The notes beneath the pieces are model-generated. The model was given only the letters and a program-made list of their open reading frames with translations, was not told where the DNA came from and ran no database searches. Of a stretch of DNA of 64,000 nucleotides, positions 51,401 to 59,985 are shown in pieces (position 1 is the first letter of the stretch; each line of letters starts with the position of its first letter). Made by a program: the position numbers and the translations under genes. Source of the stretch: Methylomonas sp. ZR1 (lineage in GTDB: Bacteria > Pseudomonadota > Gammaproteobacteria > Methylococcales > Methylomonadaceae); contig NZ_RCST01000001.1 in assembly GCF_013141865.1 (NCBI RefSeq), forward strand, positions 1,178,001 through 1,242,000, written 5' to 3'.

Positions 51401-52490
51401 CGATGCCCAACACAATGTGTTTGATAGTTGTCACCCAATACCTTTTTGAGTCCGAATAAACCACCTATCATGCCCCAGAATTTGTAATGGCGCTCATTCC
51501 CGCATCATGCAATTCCAGCTGATTTAGGACATTGTTTGCATCTTGATAATCATGCGCGATTCGGCTGAACACACCATTGTTTTCCGATAACAAGGTGGGA
51601 AAACACTTTAGCCTTGACGATGTCATCGACCTGATGTTCTTCGAGTCGTGATCGAGTGATTCTAGAATCTCGAACAATACAGAATACCCAGCCAAACGAA
51701 GAATTTAAATGGTGCCTTTAAAAGCACGAAGCCCCTGAAGCATTTCGCTTCAGGGGCTCGTAAATATATAATTTTTTTGATTTGACAAAATCAATAAGGT
51801 CTCATTGACCAGGCACCGTAATGTAAAAAGATGGCATCTACTATAAACCCCCTTGTCACACAGACTGTTTAAGCATTAAAAAATTTGCTATACGTTCCAA
51901 GTCCCTTTGCCTTCAATATAGATCAAATATTTGGAAATACCATGAGGTAGCGCACAAAATTGTGTCAAATTTTAAAATGCGATTGATGGAAAAAGCCATT
52001 GAGCGATGTCTGTAAGCTTTTTGAAGATATTGTTGGTTAGCGAAACGCCACGTCTGCGGATTTCGATGTAATCATCGTGGGGTAAAGTTGGTCATGAGTT
52101 TTGGGGCTTGATTTCGATAAAATGAATTTGGAAAAATTGGCTATATTGCCCATTTATCCTGGTACGTGAATTTTAACGAAAAAACGCTTTAACCATTTTA
52201 GCTTTCGCGTATAAAACCTGGCTGTAATTCCATGCAGACTTTAAGTTATGATGCGAATGAATAAATTTTAAGGGCATCCGGTCGTTTTGCTGAGTTAACA
52301 GCATATGCCCAAACAACTTTAGCAGTAAGTTCTTTGCAACCGCCATATGTTCGGACGTACTGGTTCATCGATTCCGGTAGGATTAATTCAATATTGAGTT
52401 ACAGATTATGGAAGTGATGAATTGCTGTAATCGACCCCAAGCTACCGTTACCCGCTTAAATTGAATGTCTCAAAATATGCCAGGATCATT
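51401..52490. other. AT-rich intergenic region without a convincing gene
   Basis: About 1.1 kb. Holds a strong 12-bp hairpin AGCCCCTGAAGC/GCTTCAGGGGCT at 51730-51758 with a T-run 15 bases later. A 75-codon minus-strand frame at 51468-51695 lacks motifs and context, so is not called. Nothing else recognised. Confidence 0.5.
51730..51758 (+). terminator. Strong hairpin, terminator-like
   Basis: Perfect 12-bp stem with loop ATTTC; T-rich tract ATATATAATTTTTTT follows about 8-15 bases after. Possibly ends a decayed host gene. Confidence 0.45.
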
Positions 52491-52493
52491 CAC

Positions 52494-52684
52494 TTATTCT
52501 GACTTGGAACAGTCAGAATAAGTTTTGGAGAGTGATGTAAGACGATACCATTTGGTGTCGCTGGCTTTTGATTTAGCCATCAGGTTTGGCGGCGGACCGA
52601 TAGGCTCGAAATTTTTAAGCAAAAGCACGTCAACCTGGTCGGGCCGCCGCACGTTTGTGTTGTACAAAAGCCGTGCGGCCCGCT
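52494..52684 (-). pseudogene. Fragment of a second TolB-like gene, 3' end
   Basis: On the minus strand the frame reads '...DVLLLKNFEPIGPPPNLMAK' and then 'SKASDTKWYRL', matching the end of the TolB-like protein at 53890-54951 ('DVPLLKNFDPIGPPPNLMAK'). The DNA is about three-quarters identical over ~125 bases. The start is missing. It ends at a TAA within a 12-bp hairpin (CTTATTCTGACT/AGTCAGAATAAG, 52493-52522). Confidence 0.88.
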
Positions 52685-52730
52685 CTGCAGCGCCTGGTTG
52701 TTACACACGGGATGATCGCACCGGCCGTAA

Positions 52731-53804
52731 TTAAAGCCTGGCTTCCAGCACCAGATTCGTCGGCGTCGTAGCAGCACGGCGGACTTGGCTGAAACCGGCG
52801 GCATTGAGCACTTCCGTCAGCCGCTTTTGTCCGGCTTGCGCCCCTAATCCCAGGCCGACCTCTTGGGATTTGGACGCCGGTACGCAAACCATGGTCGAGA
52901 ACGAATAATAGATTTGCCCCAGTGGATGCAGATTCTCTTCAAGACTGTCGCCGGCAAAGGGTTCGACCAGCATCAAAGTACCGCCTTCGGTCAGGGTATT
53001 GGCGATATGCGTCGCCGCACCAACCGGATCGCCCATGTCATGCAAAGCATCGAAGATGGTCACCAGATCGTAATGCTTGCCGGGATATTCCTTGGCGGTA
53101 ACTACCTCAAAAATGGTATTGCTGGCAACGCCAGCAGCGCGCGCCCGTTCGCGGGCGTGTTCAATCGATGGCGCGTGGAAGTCGAACCCGTGGAAAGTGG
53201 AGTTGGGAAAGGCCTGGGCCATCAGGATGGTTGACGAACCGTGCCCGCAACCCACATCGGCAACCCGGGCACCGGCGTCCAGTTTGGCGCGTACGCCGTC
53301 CAGCGCCGGCAGCCAGTGGTCGATCAGATTCATCGCGTACATGGGCCTGAAGAAGCGCTCGGTGCCGCAGAATAGGCAAGGGCTGTGTTCGCGCCACGGC
53401 AGACCGGCACCGGAACGGAATACCTCAGTCAACTTGGGTTCGTCGATATATACCGACATCACCGCCTGGAAAAACCCCTGCATGCAGGCCGGATGACCTT
53501 CGGCGGCGAAAATCACTGCCTGTTCCGGCGACAGCGCAAAGGTGCCGGACGCAGCATCGTAGTTCACGTAACCCGCTGCGGCGTTGGCGGACAGCCATTC
53601 CCGCAGGTAGCGTTCATCCATGCCGGTGTTGTCGGCCAGTTGCTGGCTGGTCGCCGGGCTGATCTCCAGCAGTGCGCTGTACAGGTCCAGTTTGTCGCCG
53701 ATATAGGCCATCAGCAGCCCCAACGAACCGGCGACGTCGTTGATGACTTTGCCTTGCAGCTGCTCCAGTTTAGCGGGGTCGATTTCGTTTAAATGCAAGC
53801 TCAT
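52731..53804 (-). CDS. SAM-dependent methyltransferase with winged-helix N-terminal domain
   Basis: 357 aa. N-terminal ~130 residues are a winged helix ('LGLLMAYIGDKLDLYSALLEISPATSQQLADNTGMDERYLREWL', as pattern with 'T..QLA..TG..ERYL.EWL'). SAM motif I 'VADVGCGHGSST' at about 185-196; post-motif 'FHGFDFHAPSIEHAR', then 'DALHDMGDP' and 'GGTLMLVEPFA'. Resembles Rv2258c-type methyltransferases. Likely methylates a small molecule. Downstream partner of the TolB-like gene; separated by 86 bases. Confidence 0.9.
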   Translation of the reverse strand: MSLHLNEIDPAKLEQLQGKVINDVAGSLGLLMAYIGDKLDLYSALLEISPATSQQLADNTGMDERYLREWLSANAAAGYVNYDAASGTFALSPEQAVIFAAEGHPACMQGFFQAVMSVYIDEPKLTEVFRSGAGLPWREHSPCLFCGTERFFRPMYAMNLIDHWLPALDGVRAKLDAGARVADVGCGHGSSTILMAQAFPNSTFHGFDFHAPSIEHARERARAAGVASNTIFEVVTAKEYPGKHYDLVTIFDALHDMGDPVGAATHIANTLTEGGTLMLVEPFAGDSLEENLHPLGQIYYSFSTMVCVPASKSQEVGLGLGAQAGQKRLTEVLNAAGFSQVRRAATTPTNLVLEARL

Positions 53805-53889
53805 GTAGTGTTTCCGTGGGTGTGGGTCAGGCAGCTCGGCTGTGTTGCGGCCGAGCCGTGTCTGGCAGGTGGTGGCAGAACGCCTGCGT

Positions 53890-54951
53890 CTATTTGTTAA
53901 CGGCTTTGGCCTTGATTTTGGCCATCAAGTTAGGCGGCGGGCCGATGGGATCGAAATTTTTCAGCAGCGGCACGTCATCTTTATTCAGCCACAGTACATC
54001 CATGTTATACGAGCCTTGTGGCCCCCAACCGCCGAAGAACTGTTTGCCGTCCGGTGTAAACGACCAGCACATGTCCTCGCCGGCAGTATTGACGGTGTCG
54101 CCGAGATTCAGCGGTTCCTGCCATTCGCCCTTGGGATTCTGATGCGAAATCCATTCGTCGTGGCCGCCGCGTGAGCCCATATCGGTACGCATGCTGGTTA
54201 TCACCAGACTTTTGCCGTCTTTCGACAAGCCGGTCCAATGCAAATGATCGCGGAAGGGCGAGTTGATACGTGACCCCAAACTTTGCGGTTTCTGCCAGGC
54301 GCCGTTTTTCTTTTCAACTTTCCAGATGTCACTATCCTGGGTCACGCCCGGCTGTTGGTAGCTGAAATAAATCAGACTGTCCGAGGCGATGATCGGGCAA
54401 TGTTCCTCACCAGTCGGTGTGTTGAGAGCCGGCAATTCCGTCACCTCGTTCCAGCTTTTCGCGGTTTGCCAGACGCCATCGATTTTTTGTACCACGTATA
54501 AATCTCCAGTCGACAGGTTGCCGGCTTGATAACGGGTAAAATAAATCGCGTTGCCATCGTCGGACAGGCTGGGCTCCAATTCCCAGGCTTCGGTGTTGAT
54601 GGCCGGGCCGACTTTAGGATCGATGCCTGGCCCCAGGGCTATCGGCGTTTGCCATTGGCCATTAACGCTGTGCGCCATCCAGATGTCGAAGCTGTAGGGG
54701 TTGCCGGGTGATGCGATGCTCCCCGGCCGCGTCGAGACGAACAACACGGTTTTGCCGTCGGCACTGTAGGTCAATTCAAATTCGGCGGCGTCGGAATTGA
54801 TCGGCGCACCCAAGCTTTTCGCCAGCGACGGCGCCTGGGCATTGGCGCCGTTTGGCATATCCATGCCGGGCATCGTGTAACACGCGTTCGATGCCAACAG
54901 CAGAGCCAATCCGACCATAACAGGATTGAGGTGCAAGGATTTTGTTTTCAT
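53890..54951 (-). CDS. Exported TolB-like (PD40) beta-propeller protein
   Basis: 353 aa from the ATG at 54951. Signal peptide 'MKTKSLHLNPVMVGLALLLASNA' (cleavage near 23). Repeated WD/PD40-type motifs: 'ELTYSADGKTVLFVSTRPG', 'EPSLSDDGNAIYFTRYQ', 'GLSKDGKSLVITSMR', 'SFTPDGKQFFGG' - each 'S.DGK..F.S.R' - mark a propeller with TolB-like blades. Located in the periplasm. C-terminus 'NFDPIGPPPNLMAK'. Function not known; may bind peptides or sugars. Confidence 0.85.
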   Translation of the reverse strand: MKTKSLHLNPVMVGLALLLASNACYTMPGMDMPNGANAQAPSLAKSLGAPINSDAAEFELTYSADGKTVLFVSTRPGSIASPGNPYSFDIWMAHSVNGQWQTPIALGPGIDPKVGPAINTEAWELEPSLSDDGNAIYFTRYQAGNLSTGDLYVVQKIDGVWQTAKSWNEVTELPALNTPTGEEHCPIIASDSLIYFSYQQPGVTQDSDIWKVEKKNGAWQKPQSLGSRINSPFRDHLHWTGLSKDGKSLVITSMRTDMGSRGGHDEWISHQNPKGEWQEPLNLGDTVNTAGEDMCWSFTPDGKQFFGGWGPQGSYNMDVLWLNKDDVPLLKNFDPIGPPPNLMAKIKAKAVNK

Positions 54952-55009
54952 AGCAGGTATCTCATGGGTTTTTGTGGTTCTATCAAGAAATGACTGTTGT
55001 TTGCTGCGC

Positions 55010-55810
55010 TCAAGCGTTGGGCTTTTCCGTCTCGAATAAAATGGCTTGCATCGGATAGCGGGTTGGGCCTTCGCCAAACTCTTTTTTGAAAGCTTCGGCC
55101 AGTTGCTTAACGATGTCTTCGGGATCGACGCCGCCTCGGTCCCTGATTTCAAAAATCACCGGCGTATAGACTAAGGCCCGCGCAAAAGCCGTCACATCGA
55201 AAATATCATAAGCATGGCGCTGGACGGAGATAACAATGGGATCAAAGCCAATTTGAATCAACTGTTCCTTGAGCGGATCGATTTGATGGCAGGACACCGG
55301 ATCGAACAAAAACTGCGGTGGGTCTGACGGAAAGTATTGTTTGAGGACTTGGTAGCTCAACCTTGCAAAGGGATTGTAGCGTTCAGAATCCCAAACCCGG
55401 AACAAATAGCGGCCACCGGGTTTCAAGGTGCGGTAAACCTCGCGAAAGCCTTTGTCGCGATCGAAGAACATGATGCCGAATTGGCACGCCACGGCATCGA
55501 AGCTTGCATCGGCAAACGGCAAGGCGGTGGCGTCGGCGTTTTGAAAGATGATCTGCTCGCCAAGCTGAAACTTTTGCCTAGCCACATTCATCATCGAATC
55601 GCTAATGTCGATAGCGGTCAAACGCGCTTCTTTCTTTAACCCGTTGCGCAAATGGCGCGTGACGATGCCGGTGCCGGCGGCAATTTCCAGTACGTCCATT
55701 GGCGCTTGCTCAGCCACGCGTCTAGCGGTATCGGCGCCGTAATGCTCGAACAGCACCGGCCCCAGATCGCGGTCATATGGTATGACAACCTCATCAACGT
55801 AACCAGACAT
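55010..55810 (-). CDS. SAM-dependent methyltransferase (UbiE-like)
   Basis: 266 aa from ATG at 55810. 'VLEIAAGTGIVTRHL' (motif I, residues ~40-54), 'LTAIDISDSMMNVAR' (motif post-I), 'NADATALPFADASFDAVACQFGIMFF' (in parts ADATALPF/DASFDAV) and 'YRTLKPGGRYLFRVWD'. Typical class I methyltransferase. Together with the TolB-like protein and the second methyltransferase forms a probable operon, divergent from the LysR gene at 55993. Confidence 0.9.
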   Translation of the reverse strand: MSGYVDEVVIPYDRDLGPVLFEHYGADTARRVAEQAPMDVLEIAAGTGIVTRHLRNGLKKEARLTAIDISDSMMNVARQKFQLGEQIIFQNADATALPFADASFDAVACQFGIMFFDRDKGFREVYRTLKPGGRYLFRVWDSERYNPFARLSYQVLKQYFPSDPPQFLFDPVSCHQIDPLKEQLIQIGFDPIVISVQRHAYDIFDVTAFARALVYTPVIFEIRDRGGVDPEDIVKQLAEAFKKEFGEGPTRYPMQAILFETEKPNA

Positions 55811-55992
55811 AGTCAATTACCCAAGTTAAACAAATATTTTTGCAACCCAAAGCCTCACAAGCACTTGAATGTCATATGAGTAATCAAGGCCTCTTTAGCA
55901 GAGCTTTGAAACAGTAAAAATAATTGTATGACAATACACTAATAATTAAAATGCATAGCCAATGTCGAAATCAGCATAAGGCTTTTGCAAAT

Positions 55993-56883
55993 ATGCATAA
56001 CTTGAATTGGGATGATCTTCGCTACTTCATCGAAGTGGTTCGCTCAGGTAACGTGACCGAAGCAGGCTTAAGGCTTGGCGTTAATCAATCAACCGTAAGT
56101 CGTCGGATTGCGCAACTGGAACAGCAATTAGGGAAAGCCTTGTTCGGCCGTACCGCAAAAGGCTGGGTAATCACGCCGGTCGGGGAAAAAGTTGTCATGC
56201 TTGCCGAAGACATGGCGAATCGGGCCACGGCCATTCATCGAGAAATCGAAAGCGATTCCGAAAATGTTTCTGGACTCATCAAAGTGGCTGTTTCCGATGT
56301 TTGTTCCAGGCGATTTGTGATGCCGGTCATGCGTGATTTCAAACGCGATTATCCTGAGGTCGATTTTGAATTGATTGCAGCTGAAGGCGTCTTAAATCTT
56401 GCAAGCAGGGAAGCTGACATTGATATTCATGCCATGACTGAACCACCACAAAATGTAGTCGGCAAGCGTATCTGTAAGCTTGCTTATTCGGTCTATTGTC
56501 ATCCGTCTTTATTGAAAGACCTTTCGCCAGAAACACCGCCTTGTATCACCTGGACAGGTGACGGGATTACTTTGCCTTATTGGATTAAGAAAAATTTTCC
56601 CAAACTCAAGCGGGCGTACCGGACGAATTCCAGCTTAATCATTTATGAGATGTGTCTTGAAGGCTTGGGCTTGGCTTTGTTGCCTTGTTCCGTGGGCGAT
56701 GAAGTGGACGATTTGGTGCGATTTCCGGTGAAATATATTGAATCCAGCGACGATGTTTGGGTTCTCAGCCACGTTGATTTACGTACCACCGCAAGAGTGC
56801 GCATTTTTCGCGACCGCATGGTCGATTTTTTGACCAGCGAAATCGATTTGATGGAAGGACGTAAACCAAATATCAAGTCATAG
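55993..56883 (+). CDS. LysR-family transcriptional regulator
   Basis: 296 aa from ATG at 55993 ('MHNLNWDDLRYFIEVVRSG'; ATGs at 55951 and 55924 are less likely). HTH 'TEAGLRLGVNQSTVSRRIAQLEQQLGKALFGR' (as A...L...QS.VSR.I..LE..LG..LF.R); effector domain 'LIKVAVSDVCSRRFVMPVM' and 'GLGLALLPC'. It probably controls the divergent methyltransferase/TolB-like operon; the space between (55811-55992) should hold its sites (T-N11-A type not pinned). Confidence 0.9.
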   Translation: MHNLNWDDLRYFIEVVRSGNVTEAGLRLGVNQSTVSRRIAQLEQQLGKALFGRTAKGWVITPVGEKVVMLAEDMANRATAIHREIESDSENVSGLIKVAVSDVCSRRFVMPVMRDFKRDYPEVDFELIAAEGVLNLASREADIDIHAMTEPPQNVVGKRICKLAYSVYCHPSLLKDLSPETPPCITWTGDGITLPYWIKKNFPKLKRAYRTNSSLIIYEMCLEGLGLALLPCSVGDEVDDLVRFPVKYIESSDDVWVLSHVDLRTTARVRIFRDRMVDFLTSEIDLMEGRKPNIKS

Positions 56884-57000
56884 GATTGAAATTCCGCTTT
56901 GAGTGGAGTTTCAGCCATTCAGTAAAAGCTTTTATTGTCCGGTTTTGGCCGAAAAGGTGAATTCGACAGATTCGAGCACGCAATATTGCCCAGTTTCAGC

Positions 57001-58257
57001 TCAGACCGTGATAGTCAGCAACTCATCCCATTTTGTTGTGTATGAAGGCGACTTAAACTCCTGCCGCATCCGCCAAAGATCACTGACTAATTCACTACCA
57101 AAGCGCACGCTGCTTTTACCATGCCGACGATTGATCTTGTCCAATGCAGACATCAATTGATCCGAACGCTCTGCATCTGTAACACCAAATAAAGATAGCT
57201 GCCCAACACCGAGGGGTAACAAATCCGGCAATAATACACCCGCTTTCTGATAACTGAAGTTGCGCCGGAAAATGCTTCTCAACCCAGTTTGCGCGGCGTT
57301 GATCAGTTTTGATGAGTCGCAGGTTGGGTAATCGAATTCAATGGTCGCGCTATTGCCGAATTGAGGTTTGCTTGTATCGAACGGGCTCGTCTGTATAAAG
57401 AGAGTCAACGCATTGGTGGTTAATTGCTGCGCCCGCAGTTTTTCGCCGGCGCGAGTGGCAAAGTAAGTAACAGCGGCCTGTAAATCGTCGTAATCTGTCA
57501 ACTTAGTGCCGAAGCTACGCGAAGTCATGATTTGTTTTTTCGGCGAAGGCATCTCTTCAAGAGGAATGCAGGAAATACCGGAAAGCTCAGAAACGATTCG
57601 TTCAACGACCACGCCAAAAATTTGCCGAATTTGCTTGAGGGGGGAACAGCGAAGTTCCAAAGCATTATGAATGCCCATATCTTGCAACCGTACTTTTAAC
57701 CTTCTCGAAATTCCCCAGATATCATCAAGGGCTGTAGCTCGAAGCATCTCGTCTGCATCAACATTCCGCCAATCTAAAACGCCACCTGTCGATTTATCCT
57801 TCTTTGCTATTCGGTTCGCTAACTTTGCCAATGTCTTCGTCGGCGCAATACCGATGGAAATGGGAATGCCGGTGTACTGCTTAACTATCTTCCCGATATG
57901 CATGCAATACTCAGTCAAGTTACCGGGAATACCGGCTAAATCTAAAAAACACTCATCAATCGAATACACCTCGGCTCGTGGTGCAAAACCTGCCAATATG
58001 CTCATCACGCGCTGCGACATGTCTCCATAGAGAGCATAGTTACTCGAAAAGACAGCAACATCTTCCTGGCGCAAATACTGCTTAATCTTGAAGTACGGCG
58101 CTCCCATTGCCACGCCTAATGCTTTTGCTTCATTCGATCTGGCAATCACGCAGCCATCGTTATTCGACAGCACAACGACTGGCTTGCCATTCAAGTGCGG
58201 CTGAAAAACTCGCTCACATGATGCGTAAAAATTGTTACAGTCGGCAATCGCGAACAT
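57001..58257 (-). CDS. umuC: DNA polymerase V catalytic subunit UmuC
   Basis: 418 aa. Y-family palm: D6 in 'IADCNNFYASCERVF', D101-E102 in 'SIDECFLDL'; 'SNNDGCVIARSNEAK' and 'GISRRLKVRLQDMGI' (HhH) are typical. C-terminal little finger and beta-clamp-like region 'QLSLFGV' about residue 350 ('GQLSLF', clamp-binding motif). Error-prone lesion bypass with UmuD'2. ATG follows the umuD stop by 3 bases. Confidence 0.96.
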   Translation of the reverse strand: MFAIADCNNFYASCERVFQPHLNGKPVVVLSNNDGCVIARSNEAKALGVAMGAPYFKIKQYLRQEDVAVFSSNYALYGDMSQRVMSILAGFAPRAEVYSIDECFLDLAGIPGNLTEYCMHIGKIVKQYTGIPISIGIAPTKTLAKLANRIAKKDKSTGGVLDWRNVDADEMLRATALDDIWGISRRLKVRLQDMGIHNALELRCSPLKQIRQIFGVVVERIVSELSGISCIPLEEMPSPKKQIMTSRSFGTKLTDYDDLQAAVTYFATRAGEKLRAQQLTTNALTLFIQTSPFDTSKPQFGNSATIEFDYPTCDSSKLINAAQTGLRSIFRRNFSYQKAGVLLPDLLPLGVGQLSLFGVTDAERSDQLMSALDKINRRHGKSSVRFGSELVSDLWRMRQEFKSPSYTTKWDELLTITV

Positions 58258-58260
58258 GGT

Positions 58261-58758
58261 CTACAGCGAATGAATTACATGGGCAACCACACCCCATATG
58301 TGTAAGTCCATTTCTTCGGTGATTAGCAACGGCTTGTAGTCGGCATTTTCAGGCTTTAACCAGACTTGCTGATTTTCTAGCACAAGCCGTTTTACCGTTA
58401 GCTCGCCATTAACGACAGCAATTACAATCGAGTCTGATTTGGCTTCCAACGATCGATCAACGATCAGCATATCGCCATTATGGATACCAGCATCTTTCAT
58501 TGAGTGACCTTGCACGCGTACAAAGAAAGTCGCTGCTGGATGATCAATGTATTGCTGGTTTAAATCGATAGAGGCTTCCAAATGGTCGTCTGCCGGAGAA
58601 GGGAAGCCAGCGGGAACCTTTGATGTAAACAGCGGCAATTCGAGCAAAGCTGCAAATTGGCTTGGCTCTAAAATTGGTAGCTCCAAGTTGTCAGTCTTTA
58701 GTTGCCAATTGAAAATGCCTGAGAGCTGCTGTGGCAAATTTGAAGTTGAAATGATCAT
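58261..58758 (-). CDS. umuD: UmuD, S24 autopeptidase
   Basis: 165 aa. Cleavage site A50-G51 in 'VPAGFPSP'; Ser86 in 'GHSMKDAG' and Lys123 in 'LTVKRLVLE' form the Ser-Lys dyad. Longer at the N-terminus (~20) than E. coli UmuD (139). RecA filaments provoke cleavage to UmuD'. The stop of umuD and the start of umuC are almost joined. Preceded by a GTTC-N7-GTTC motif (58812-58826). Confidence 0.95.
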   Translation of the reverse strand: MIISTSNLPQQLSGIFNWQLKTDNLELPILEPSQFAALLELPLFTSKVPAGFPSPADDHLEASIDLNQQYIDHPAATFFVRVQGHSMKDAGIHNGDMLIVDRSLEAKSDSIVIAVVNGELTVKRLVLENQQVWLKPENADYKPLLITEEMDLHIWGVVAHVIHSL

Positions 58759-58811
58759 CGTCGTACCTGGTTAGGGGTATGGGCTAATGATGTTACACCA
58801 AAAATAGGCCC

Positions 58812-58826
58812 GTTCTTAACTTGTTC
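58812..58826 (-). promoter_or_regulatory. Possible LexA-type operator GTTC-N7-GTTC
   Basis: GTTC-TTAACTT-GTTC on the plus strand (GAAC-N7-GAAC on the coding strand), 54 bases before the umuD ATG. The spacing equals the alphaproteobacterial LexA box rather than the gamma CTGT-N8-ACAG, of which none was seen here. Confidence 0.5.
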
Positions 58827-59016
58827 TTGGTTGGTTTTTTGATTCAGTTGTAAAACGTTGCTTCAGCTGGCAGCAACCGGTATTTTAAATAGCTGAAGTC
58901 GTCGTGACACGAACGAGAATTACACTTGCACGATTAAAGCAGTACCGAAGATTTAACGCTAACGAGAAAGAACTTGGGTTGACCACCGACACTAGTTTCA
59001 GTCGCAAGCTGTTTAA

Positions 59017-59985
59017 CTATGCGGCAATTTTGAAATCAACTACATCCCATTTGATTGTGAATTGATTTTCAATGGTTTTCATATAATCTTCAATCGTTTG
59101 CCAATCAATTTGACCGTCTTCTACTGGCAATTTGATGGTGGTTTTTTTCAAGTTTTCCAAAGACCACTTGCGGCCATAGGAATACTTGGTTTTACCTTCT
59201 GTTCTCAACAATGCGCTTAGATACACCGCTACGTTTTTAGTGATTGGTTTTTTGGGTTTTAAAACCACAACATCGGAAGTCGCAATGAATGGTTGGTCTT
59301 GATAAAAACAAGCGCCGACACTGCCATTAACAGCCAGTGTTATGCAGGGTGATTTAACGGTTGGCTCATAGTTGGTATAAGCAGTCACGCCGTTGTTTTG
59401 TTCACTTGAACTGACAACAAGCGTGTTGCCTTCTTCCAGTGTCATTTCGTTAATGGGCTCAGACTTGCCGCGCTCGATGTCGAAAACGTCAGTAAGCGCA
59501 ACATCCACCCACTTCGATAGATCAATACTCATGTCTGCTGGTTGATACTGCACTTGGCCTTTTTTGGTGTCATAGACCCATGCAGGGATTTCGTGCTTAT
59601 CGGGTAACTCAATTAATTTAATAGTTCTATCTGGATTTCTTCCATACGAATATTTTGACTTATTCGACCTAATACAAGCCGCATAATATAAAATCTCATT
59701 AATTGTCATTGGGGATTTTGGCGTTAAAACCGCCATATTGTCGCTTGTGTAATACGGCTTGCTTTGATAGAACGCTTCTAAAATTGAGCCTCTTAAAGAA
59801 ACGGATAGTGTATTGGCTGGATTTATATTTACATTTTCTTGAAATTCAATAAAAGCCGTTACACCATTATTCTTTTCAGTTCTGGCAACATAAGGATATA
59901 TTCCAGTTCTTTTTGTTTCATCTACATCTGATAGATTTAAAACAAAACCAGATTTAATGTGAAACAATTCGCTCAACTTAGCCAT
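59017..59985 (-). CDS. Restriction-modification specificity (S) subunit
   Basis: 322 aa with two half-repeats. Each has an S-type entry: 'LSELFHIKSGFVLNL' (about 4-18) and 'LTDVFDIERGKSEPI' (about 173-187), and similar blocks 'TLSVSLRGSILEAFYQSKPYYTSDNMAVLTPK' and 'TLAVNGSVGACFYQDQPFIATSDVVVLKPK' (the pattern GS...FYQ..P...TSD..VL.PK). Two target-recognition domains with 'SKYSYGR' repeated. It picks the DNA site for the R-M subunit. The start overlaps the R-M stop by 8 bases. Confidence 0.9.
   Translation of the reverse strand: MAKLSELFHIKSGFVLNLSDVDETKRTGIYPYVARTEKNNGVTAFIEFQENVNINPANTLSVSLRGSILEAFYQSKPYYTSDNMAVLTPKSPMTINEILYYAACIRSNKSKYSYGRNPDRTIKLIELPDKHEIPAWVYDTKKGQVQYQPADMSIDLSKWVDVALTDVFDIERGKSEPINEMTLEEGNTLVVSSSEQNNGVTAYTNYEPTVKSPCITLAVNGSVGACFYQDQPFIATSDVVVLKPKKPITKNVAVYLSALLRTEGKTKYSYGRKWSLENLKKTTIKLPVEDGQIDWQTIEDYMKTIENQFTIKWDVVDFKIAA

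Noticed and set aside
51468..51695. 75-codon minus-strand frame downstream of IS21
   Set aside because: No ribosome-binding site or motif found; probably random open frame in AT-rich DNA.
52525..52734. 69-codon plus-strand frame
   Set aside because: It is the antisense of the TolB-like remnant, which explains its openness.
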